Below are positions 1 to 5,353 of a stretch of DNA of 12,498 bases, piece after piece (position 1 is the first letter of the stretch; each line of letters opens with the position of its first letter). A program made the translations under genes and the position numbers. Under the pieces are notes generated by a model, which saw only the letters and a list, made by a program, of their open reading frames with translations, ran no database searches and was not told where the DNA came from. The stretch comes from Bryobacterales bacterium (GTDB lineage Bacteria > Acidobacteriota > Terriglobia > Bryobacterales > Bryobacteraceae), in assembly GCA_003132905.1 (NCBI GenBank), contig PKZC01000453.1:6360-18857 (forward strand), given 5' to 3'.

Positions 1-296
1 CCATGGGAAAGATTGTCCACCACTGCCCACTCCTCGGCCACTCGTATCGGATCGTGCAGCGGCAGCACCACGCTGCCCGCGCGGATCTGCACATTTTCAG
101 TAATCATCGCCAATGCTGCGCTAGTTATGGCCGGGTTCGGAAACTGGCCGCCGAACGCATGAAAGTGCCGTTCCGGAGTCCAGATGGCGGTGAATTTATT
201 CCGGTCGGCGAATTTGGCGCCTTCGAGCAGCAGCTTGTACTTGTCGCCGTTATCGCGCTCGTCGCTGGCGAAATAAAACAGGCTGAAATCGAGAGA
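1..296 (-). other. Luciferase-like monooxygenase (MupA/Atu3671-type) domain inserted in the NRPS adenylation domain
   Basis: Residues about 677-774 of the NRPS match the N-terminal part of the natural-product luciferase-like monooxygenase family. Visible are DFSLFYFASDE (679-689), KYKLLLEGAKFAD (695-707), FTAIWTPERHFHAFGG (711-726), PNPAIT (729-734) and IRAGSVVLPLHDPIRVAEEW (747-766). Members are FMN-dependent TIM-barrel oxygenases and are known to occur as domains inside NRPS or PKS proteins. It begins about 36 residues after A4, so the A domain is split between A4 and A5. The rest of the barrel, and whether A5-A10 and a carrier domain resume after it, lie beyond the window. The oxidised position in the product is unknown. 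Confidence 0.88.
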
Positions 297-2324
297 ACGG
301 TCTCGGAGTCCCGATGCATCCGGCGGGCTGGGCAACTGCCGATTATCCTCTTGCAGAACGATTTTAAAACCGCGAGCCAGGGTCCAGAAAAGCTCCAGGA
401 CGGAGATGTCGAAAGAGATGCTGGTGACAGCCAACCAGGTGCCGGGAGCGTCTTCACCGAAGCGCTGGTCCATTGCGGTGAAAAAGTTCGCCACGTTCCG
501 GTGGCTCACCATTACGCCCTTCGGTTTGCCTGTCGAACCCGACGTGTAGATCACATAAGCGAGGCTTTCACTCGATACTTTCCCGCTCAACCGACCCCGG
601 CTGCATTTTTCAAGCGCGGCGCGCTCGGCGTCCAGGTAATCTTGCGTCAGGACTATCCCAGCGTGTGCGTCGGAGAGTACATACTTCAGGCGCTCGGCCG
701 GATAAGACGGATCAACGGGCACGTAAGCGGCGCCCGCCTTCCATGTGCCCAGCAATGCAACCATCAGATCCAGAGATCGCTCCATCGAGATCGCCACCCG
801 ATCTCCGGCTTGCACGCCTTTGGATCGCAGCAGGTGCGCCAGTTGATTCGCCCGGGCATCCAATTCCTGATACGTCAGGCTTTGATCGCGAAACACGACC
901 GCGGTGGCTTGCGGGGATCGATCTACTTGCTGCTCGATCAATTCGTGGATTCGCTTGTCACGGGGATAATCAGCCTGGGTATCGTTCCAGAGTTCCAGTT
1001 GACGTTGCTCCCCGGCAGTCAGGAGGGGCAAGCTCGACAGAGGGCCATCCACGCCGCTCGCCATCGCCTGGATCACGGTCTCCAAATGCCCCAACATACG
1101 CTGGATGGAAGCAGCATTAAAACGCTCCCGATCGTAAGCCAGCCGCAGCGTTAAAGTGGCGCCTGCATAGGCGTACAACGTCAGCGGATAATTGGTGCGC
1201 TCTAGGAGTTGAACCTGCCGATGGCTCCAGTTCCCACCCTGGGACTGCATCTTCGAATTGAGATCGTAATTGTCAAAGACCAGGATGCTTTCAAACAACG
1301 GCGAGCCGTGCGGCGCTTCGCTCCAGGCTTGAATGGATGCCAAAGGAGTGTGTTCGTACTCTCGAACGGTCGCCTGTGAGGCGCGAATTCCTTTTAGCCA
1401 CTTGGACAGAACTTGGTCGCCGTCAAGGTGGACACGTACCGGAAGCGTATTGATAAACGCGCCCACCCTCTCGGCGGCGTCGGTGCTAAAACTTCGGCAG
1501 GCGCGCGTTGCACCAAACACTACGTCGTTCGATGCCGTGTAGCGGCTCAAGATCAAGGCCCAAGCGCCTTGCACGATCGTGTTCAGCGTGATTTCCTCGC
1601 GCGTGGCCCATTCCCGCAATGCCTGCGTGGTGGCGGCGCAAAGGCTGATTTCCTGCTCGCCACGGCCGGATTCGCCTGCCTGCAGCGGGTCCATGGCCGG
1701 TATCGGATTGGGCAGGACGAAGCCCCGCAGATATTCCTTCCAAAATCGCTCTGCTCTGGATAGATCGAGCGTATCCAGCCACGCGATGTATTGGCTGTAC
1801 GGCCGCGGTGTTGGAAGCTGGATTTCGACGCCCGCACGATGGCTATCGTAGAGCGCGAACAACTCGTTCAAGACGATCGGAAACGAACGGCCGTCTAATA
1901 TCGCATGGTGAAAGGTCCAGACCAGTTGGAAGGCAGCACCGCTCAGTTGAAACAGGGAGAAGCGGCACAACGGCGGAGTGTCGAGCGCAAAACCGGCCCT
2001 TCGATCTTCTTCGAGGAAGCCATCCAGGTGCGCGCGCTGCGCTTCCGATGATAGAGCGGTCAGGTCGGTGGTCGAAAAGAAAGGCTCGACGCCCGAAGAA
2101 ACTCGCTGCATCGGCTGCGCCAGGCTTTCCCAATGAAAACTGGTACGCAGCACATCATGCCGGTCCACTAACTTCTGGCACGCATCCCGGAGAGAACCGG
2201 CATCAACAGCCTGGTCGAAAGTGCATGCTAACTGTTCGATATCCACACCCGAATGTCCATCCTGGATGTGGTGAAAGAGCATGCCCTCCTGGATCGGCGC
2301 TAAGCGATACCACGCTGAGTGCAT
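1..2324 (-). CDS. Nonribosomal peptide synthetase, C-A module with luciferase-like monooxygenase insertion (partial, runs off left edge)
   Basis: The first 774 codons of a large NRPS are visible and the 3' end lies outside the window. A condensation domain begins almost at once: motif LAPIQEGMLFH at residues 8-18, RHDVLRTSF at 55-63, catalytic HHAILDG at 139-145 with both His and Asp intact, and VGAFINTLPVRV at 287-298. An adenylation domain follows with A1 (LTYQEL, 483-488), A2 (LGTWKAGAAYVPVDPSYP, about 525-542), A3 (YTSGSTGKPKG, 593-603) and A4 (FDIS, 638-641). From about residue 677 the sequence becomes a luciferase-like monooxygenase domain instead of continuing to A5. The enzyme should condense an upstream acyl or peptidyl group with an activated amino acid in the cytoplasm; the amino acid cannot be predicted because most of the specificity pocket is missing. 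ATG 2322-2324 is the first start after an in-frame TAA just upstream. No Shine-Dalgarno is evident. Domain identity is secure; product and chemistry are unknown. Confidence 0.95.
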   Translation of the reverse strand, partial: MHSAWYRLAPIQEGMLFHHIQDGHSGVDIEQLACTFDQAVDAGSLRDACQKLVDRHDVLRTSFHWESLAQPMQRVSSGVEPFFSTTDLTALSSEAQRAHLDGFLEEDRRAGFALDTPPLCRFSLFQLSGAAFQLVWTFHHAILDGRSFPIVLNELFALYDSHRAGVEIQLPTPRPYSQYIAWLDTLDLSRAERFWKEYLRGFVLPNPIPAMDPLQAGESGRGEQEISLCAATTQALREWATREEITLNTIVQGAWALILSRYTASNDVVFGATRACRSFSTDAAERVGAFINTLPVRVHLDGDQVLSKWLKGIRASQATVREYEHTPLASIQAWSEAPHGSPLFESILVFDNYDLNSKMQSQGGNWSHRQVQLLERTNYPLTLYAYAGATLTLRLAYDRERFNAASIQRMLGHLETVIQAMASGVDGPLSSLPLLTAGEQRQLELWNDTQADYPRDKRIHELIEQQVDRSPQATAVVFRDQSLTYQELDARANQLAHLLRSKGVQAGDRVAISMERSLDLMVALLGTWKAGAAYVPVDPSYPAERLKYVLSDAHAGIVLTQDYLDAERAALEKCSRGRLSGKVSSESLAYVIYTSGSTGKPKGVMVSHRNVANFFTAMDQRFGEDAPGTWLAVTSISFDISVLELFWTLARGFKIVLQEDNRQLPSPPDASGLRDRSLDFSLFYFASDERDNGDKYKLLLEGAKFADRNKFTAIWTPERHFHAFGGQFPNPAITSAALAMITENVQIRAGSVVLPLHDPIRVAEEWAVVDNLSH

Positions 2325-2332
2325 TATCCCGG

Positions 2333-2361
2333 ATTGTAATTAGAACGCAAGTTTCTTTAAA
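2333..2361 (-). promoter_or_regulatory. Candidate sigma70-like promoter for the NRPS
   Basis: Read on the minus strand, TTTAAA (2356-2361, 4 of 6 matches to the -35 consensus) and TACAAT (2333-2338, 5 of 6 matches to the -10) are separated by exactly 17 nt. Transcription would start within a few bases of the NRPS ATG, giving an almost leaderless mRNA, which agrees with the absence of a Shine-Dalgarno. The 65-nt gap is AT-richer than its surroundings. This is a sequence match only, and read-through from the upstream gene is also possible. Confidence 0.3.
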
Positions 2362-2389
2362 TTGACTGATAGTACTAAGGCTGCTTATG

Positions 2390-3637
2390 CTACTTCCTGT
2401 TTCCAGTGTAACTCATCCTCCAGATCCTGCGGCCGGCATCGTCGGAGATCAGCAAGCTGCCATCGGGCAATTGCAATAATCCCACTGGCCGCCCCCAGAC
2501 ATCCTGGGCGTCCGGAGAGAGCATCCAGCCTGTTACAACCTCCCGGACAGCGCCGGCCGGCTTGCCGTTGTGAAAGGGCAGGAAGCCCACCGAGTATCCA
2601 ACTCGTTTGGAGCGATTCACCGAGCCATGGAAAGCCACAAACGCACCGCCCCGGTATTCAGGAGGGAACTGCTGGCCCGTGTAAAAGAGGATGTCGAGGG
2701 GCGCTATGTGCGATCCCAGCAAGACGTCGGGAGTGATGGTCGACGCCACCAGCTTAGAAATCTCCAGCGTCTGCGACAGCCCGCCGGGATGGCGCAACAG
2801 ATGTTCCATGAGTTTGGCGCCCGAATTCCAGGGATCGGCATGCGGACCGATGTAGGCGTAAGGCCAGCCGTAAAATCCTTTGGGCTCGACATGCGTTAAA
2901 TAATCGGGGACCAGGTCGTCGCCTAAATCGTCACGTTCCTGCACCGAGGTCCACAACGTATCGGTCCCCGGATACCACCGCAGCGCCACTGGGTTCCGCA
3001 GACCCGCCGCGAAGATTTCAAATCCCGATCCGTCGGGATTGTAGCGGGAAATTGTGGCGCGACGCGGGTCTTCTCCTAGGTTGTCGTTGGAACCAGAGCC
3101 GATTCCGAGATAGAGCTTCGCTCCCTTGCGGTCGAACAGTAGGGTACGGGTGCGGTGAAAACCTCCCTGGCCTTGGAGCGATATGATTTCCTGCCCCTCG
3201 CCCACCGACATTGCGTGGGCGTTGAACTTATATCGCTTTACCGACTCGGGTTCTGAAACATACAGATAATCCTTCCAAAACGCGAGCCCGTAAGGACGGT
3301 CCAGGCCAGTGATTAAAGGCTTTCTCTGGTTGGGCGGCGAAAGCACATAGACCGTCCCGTCTGGCTTCGTCGCGCTGTCGCTGATCAAAACTTCTCCGCC
3401 TGGCCCTAAAGCCATAAACCGGGGAATGTGGAAATCCTCGGCGAACACTTCGATCCGGAAGCCGCGGGGAACTTGCAATGTAACGCCCGAGGGTTGAGGT
3501 ACGATTTTCGGAAAATTGTAGACGGAAGGTGTGGCGTAGGGAGCCGCTAATTGCGGCTCGGTTCCGGCGTCGGAGACGAACGCACATCCCAGCAAGACGG
3601 CGGCCGGCAAGAATTTCAGCGACCTAGGCGGTCTCAC
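2390..3637 (-). CDS. Secreted PQQ-type glucose/sorbosone dehydrogenase-like beta-propeller protein
   Basis: The 415-residue protein fits the glucose/sorbosone dehydrogenase (GSDH, L-sorbosone dehydrogenase) six-bladed beta-propeller family, whose members oxidise sugars or aldoses in the periplasm with PQQ. An N-terminal hydrophobic segment (about 8-20) with LLGC at 15-18 indicates export and could be a lipobox. Blade features are GGEVLISDSAT (80-90), GLDRPYGLAF (111-120), FHRTRTLLFD (160-169; a conserved His-x-x-Arg appears in this position in the family), LYLGIGSGSND (175-185), GLRNPVALRW (212-221), GFYGWPYAY (254-262) and the closing GRPVGLLQLPDGSLLISDDAG (382-402). There is no fused cytochrome c domain. 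The start is a GTG (3635-3637) chosen because it gives a complete signal peptide; no strong ribosome site precedes it. The substrate is not predictable. It lies 65 nt after the repeat-protein gene and 65 nt before the NRPS, probably in one transcript. Confidence 0.85.
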   Translation of the reverse strand: MRPPRSLKFLPAAVLLGCAFVSDAGTEPQLAAPYATPSVYNFPKIVPQPSGVTLQVPRGFRIEVFAEDFHIPRFMALGPGGEVLISDSATKPDGTVYVLSPPNQRKPLITGLDRPYGLAFWKDYLYVSEPESVKRYKFNAHAMSVGEGQEIISLQGQGGFHRTRTLLFDRKGAKLYLGIGSGSNDNLGEDPRRATISRYNPDGSGFEIFAAGLRNPVALRWYPGTDTLWTSVQERDDLGDDLVPDYLTHVEPKGFYGWPYAYIGPHADPWNSGAKLMEHLLRHPGGLSQTLEISKLVASTITPDVLLGSHIAPLDILFYTGQQFPPEYRGGAFVAFHGSVNRSKRVGYSVGFLPFHNGKPAGAVREVVTGWMLSPDAQDVWGRPVGLLQLPDGSLLISDDAGRRIWRMSYTGNRK

Positions 3638-3702
3638 AGGCCGAGCTTACTATACTTGTTCTCTCAGGGAATAGTAGGATTGCACCTTAGTCCACTGGCA
3701 GC

Positions 3703-4686
3703 TTACTTTTGCGCTTGAGGCCGCAGCCTGCTCTTACGCTGCTGAAAAGCCGCTGTCACCGAAGCCATTTCCGGACCAGTGAGCAATGAGGGATCGCACG
3801 ACGGCAGTCCCTTTTTGCAGGCCTCCACATTCCGGCTTCGAAAGCCGGCGCGGGTTGCGTTCAGATCCGATGGTTGCAGCTCGAGGGGTTGGCAATTCGC
3901 GAGTCCATCTCTACAGGCCGCCTGGTTGCGCCGCTCAAAGGTGGTCCGCACCGCCTTGGCTTCGGCTGGTGTCAGTAAGGTGGGATCGCAGCTGAAGAGA
4001 CCATCCTGGCAATGCTCCAAGTTACGTCTTGCGACCGCGACTTTTACCACCGACGCTTGGGTGGCATTCAGCTGTAGCGGATCGCAGGTGGGAGAGCCCT
4101 CATTGCAGCGCTCCAAATTGCGGCGGAGCGATGTGGTCTGGACGGCCTTGCTTTGAAGCGGAGTCAGGCGGGTTGTATCGCAGGTCGCAGAACCTTCCAG
4201 GCACTTGTCGTAGTTCCGTTGTTCCGAAGTCTTGTGAAGCGCGTCGGCGTCCTTGGAGGTCAGTAATAAAGGTTCGCAGGTGGGCGAGCCGGTATCGCAT
4301 TTTGTCAGATTCCGGCGGTAGCGAGCCGCCTGGACCGCGTTCGCCTCGGCCGGGGCAAAGCGGGTGGGATCACACAGCGTCGAACCCTCCATGCAGGAAT
4401 CGAGGTTCTTTTTCTTCGAAACCTGGGACACTTGCTTGATTTCGTCTGGACTGAGGGCCGAAACGTCGCATCCCGACAATCCATGCAGGCAGTTGTCCAG
4501 ATTCGAGTCGCGCGGAGTCTCGCCTGGTTTGGGCTTAGACTTCGCCAAGGGCTTGGACTGGGGGCTCGACTGGGCCGCTTCAGCAGCCCCGAGCATCGCC
4601 AGGCTCAGGCCGAACAGGCCCAAACCGCATCCAATGCCTAAACCGCATCCGAGGAAGCCAAAAAAGAGGGTCGGCCGAACCAGCAT
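3703..4686 (-). CDS. Exported protein of eight 32-residue Cys-pair repeats, function unknown
   Basis: I do not recognise a named family for this 327-residue protein. Residues 1-39 are a glycine- and leucine-rich export signal with a plausible cleavage site after AEAA (about 35-38). A short Lys/Pro/Ser linker (39-61) follows. Residues 62-317 are eight tandem repeats of exactly 32 residues with no insertion or deletion, ending in a basic 10-residue tail. Each repeat has the pattern N-x3-C-x2-G-x3-C-(D/E/Q), then a hydrophobic residue at 17, often LTP-x-(E/Q/D) at 17-21, and usually Arg-Arg or similar at 31-32. All sixteen repeat cysteines are present. In the periplasm or outside the cell each C-x6-C pair could form a disulfide, and the second half of each repeat looks helical. 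ATG 4684-4686 is preceded by a weak GAGAGA. It is the first gene of the leftward set. A binding or structural role is a guess. Confidence 0.8.
   Translation of the reverse strand: MLVRPTLFFGFLGCGLGIGCGLGLFGLSLAMLGAAEAAQSSPQSKPLAKSKPKPGETPRDSNLDNCLHGLSGCDVSALSPDEIKQVSQVSKKKNLDSCMEGSTLCDPTRFAPAEANAVQAARYRRNLTKCDTGSPTCEPLLLTSKDADALHKTSEQRNYDKCLEGSATCDTTRLTPLQSKAVQTTSLRRNLERCNEGSPTCDPLQLNATQASVVKVAVARRNLEHCQDGLFSCDPTLLTPAEAKAVRTTFERRNQAACRDGLANCQPLELQPSDLNATRAGFRSRNVEACKKGLPSCDPSLLTGPEMASVTAAFQQRKSRLRPQAQK
3736..4503 (-). repeat. Eight tandem 96-bp coding repeats (32 residues each)
   Basis: The coding DNA for residues 62-317 divides into eight units of exactly 96 bp, 768 bp in total. The protein units start at residues 62, 94, 126, 158, 190, 222, 254 and 286. 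Asn at unit position 1, Cys at 5, Gly at 8 and Cys at 12 are invariant in all eight. Other positions differ substantially between units, so the array is old and maintained by selection rather than recently duplicated. Confidence 0.92.
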
Positions 4687-4774
4687 CGTTACCAGTTTCT
4701 CTCAATTTCCCTTTTTTGTCATGAAGATTGCTCGTACTGGTACTACCTAAGGACCACCTAGGCCTTCGTGTTCA

Positions 4775-4804
4775 TTGACACTTGTCATTGAGATCCGCCA
4801 TACT
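4775..4804 (+). promoter_or_regulatory. Candidate sigma70 promoter for the polysaccharide operon
   Basis: TTGACA (4775-4780) is a perfect -35 consensus. CATACT (4799-4804, 4 of 6 matches) lies 18 nt downstream as a -10. Transcription would begin near 4811, leaving a leader of about 195 nt before the GTG at 5007. The -35 box sits inside a palindrome TGACA-CT-TGTCA, so a bound regulator would probably block RNA polymerase. A second, weaker pair is CTGACG (4841-4846), 17 nt, TATTAG (4864-4869). Confidence 0.45.
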
Positions 4805-4853
4805 CCAGAAAGAACGCTGACGTTTGTAAAAACCAACTCGCTGACGTTTGTAA
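4776..4853. promoter_or_regulatory. Array of three operator-like 12-bp elements, including an exact 15-bp direct repeat
   Basis: Copy 1, TGACACTTGTCA at 4776-4787, is an inverted repeat with 5-bp arms. Copies 2 and 3, TGACGTTTGTAA at 4818-4829 and 4842-4853, are identical to each other and match copy 1 at 9 of 12 positions. They form part of an exact 15-bp direct repeat (4815-4829 and 4839-4853) with a period of 24 bp. Copies 1 and 2 are 42 bp apart, close to four helical turns. Copy 1 overlaps the -35 box and copies 2 and 3 lie just after the predicted transcription start. This layout is typical of cooperative binding by a dimeric regulator; which protein binds is not known. Confidence 0.5.
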
Positions 4854-4994
4854 GAAATAGCAATATTAGGTATTTCTGGCGCGTTGAGAGGGCAGTTCGA
4901 GCCGTTCCGGCGACCCCTAACGGGACCACTGAGTGGGACCGAAAAAGCGGTAGCTTGTCCAATTGCTAGGCAATCCTTATCCGTTGATCGATTT

Positions 4995-5000
4995 AGGAGG
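4995..5000 (+). promoter_or_regulatory. Strong ribosome binding site that fixes the GTG start at 5007
   Basis: AGGAGG is a full Shine-Dalgarno match placed 6 nt before GTG 5007-5009. It decides the start over in-frame ATG 4884, which has no comparable site and would add 41 residues without recognisable character. Confidence 0.85.
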
Positions 5001-5006
5001 CATTCC

Positions 5007-5351
5007 GTGGCCGTATTGAAACCCAGGGAACGACTAGTGTATTTCCGAGTTTCGGAAGATGAATTCCGTCAATTTGTGAGCGTGTGCGAGCAAGCCGGCG
5101 CCCGCAGCGTGTCGGACTTGGCCCGCAATGCGGTGCAGCGATTGATCGCCGAAGGTCAGAAACAGCGCGACGGAAATGAACTTGAAGAAAAGATGCAGGT
5201 GCTCGAGCGTCTTATAGCTGCTGTGACCGAACAGTTACAGCTATTGTCGAGTCAGAGCAGGGAAACGGCGGTAGCGGCTCTGCCCCGCGGCGCCGAACGG
5301 TTCTTTTGGGAAACCAATGGAACGGATCAAAACAGTCGGAGAGAAGAATAA
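5007..5351 (+). CDS. Small ribbon-helix-helix-type protein with coiled-coil tail, putative regulator of the polysaccharide operon
   Basis: This 114-residue protein has a short strand (LVYFRV, 10-15), a helix (SEDEFRQFVSVCEQAG, 16-31), a turn and a second helix (SVSDLARNAVQRLIAEG, 34-50). That is the beta-alpha-alpha pattern of ribbon-helix-helix DNA-binding domains, which dimerise and insert the paired strands into the major groove. Residues 57-85 are rich in Glu, Leu and Gln with heptad-like spacing and probably form a coiled coil. The tail is polar. It is the first gene of the rightward operon and its stop is only 2 nt before the next ATG. Control of its own operon through the upstream element array is an attractive inference. 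An alternative is a small partner of the adjacent kinase. The fold call is by pattern only. Confidence 0.7.
   Translation: MAVLKPRERLVYFRVSEDEFRQFVSVCEQAGARSVSDLARNAVQRLIAEGQKQRDGNELEEKMQVLERLIAAVTEQLQLLSSQSRETAVAALPRGAERFFWETNGTDQNSRREE
5338..5346 (+). promoter_or_regulatory. Ribosome binding site that supports the ATG start at 5354
   Basis: GGAGAGAAG lies at the end of the preceding gene, 7 nt before ATG 5354. It favours this start over the in-frame ATG at 5306, which overlaps the preceding gene by 46 nt and has no purine-rich site. Confidence 0.75.
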
Positions 5352-5353
5352 CC

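Larger units (their letters stand above)
4687..5006. promoter_or_regulatory. Divergent control region between the two gene sets
   Basis: I see no credible gene in these 320 bp. The region separates the leftward repeat-protein gene from the rightward polysaccharide operon and must hold promoters for both. It contains a good -35-like TTGACA, three copies of a 12-bp operator-like sequence, two short perfect inverted repeats (4926-4936 CCACT-G-AGTGG and 4962-4974 ATTGC-TAG-GCAAT) and, at the right end, the strong ribosome site of the first plus-strand gene. No convincing minus-strand promoter pair stood out by eye. Confidence 0.7.

Noticed and set aside
3..1154. A 383-codon open frame on the plus strand.
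   Set aside because: It lies wholly antisense to the NRPS, whose minus-strand translation carries clear condensation, adenylation and monooxygenase motifs. The plus-strand product has no recognisable feature and reflects GC-rich codon bias.
3648..3676. Inverted repeat TACTAT, 17-nt loop, ATAGTA in the gap between the repeat-protein and dehydrogenase genes as a terminator.
   Set aside because: The stem is six AT-rich pairs with a long loop and no following T run, so it would be a very weak terminator.
3703..3735. A PEP-CTERM-type sorting tail on the repeat protein, which would make it the exosortase substrate.
   Set aside because: The C-terminus is a short basic, polar tail with no transmembrane helix or PEP-like motif.
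3736..4503. The regular 96-bp array as a possible CRISPR or recent tandem duplication.
   Set aside because: The units are coding, diverged at DNA level and conserved only at structural residues; there is no alternation of identical repeats and unique spacers.
4627..4686. A lipobox in the repeat protein's signal peptide (FLGC or GIGC).
   Set aside because: Residues before these cysteines do not fit the usual lipobox and the hydrophobic stretch continues well past them to a better AEAA-type cleavage site.
4747..4969. Open frames of 64-71 codons on both strands of the divergent control region.
   Set aside because: No ribosome site or family resemblance, and they overlap the promoter and operator elements.
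4921..4974. Two short palindromes (CCACTGAGTGG and ATTGCTAGGCAAT) as hairpins or a riboswitch.
   Set aside because: Five-pair arms with 1- and 3-nt centres are too small for a structured RNA element; they could be minor protein sites but nothing else supports them.
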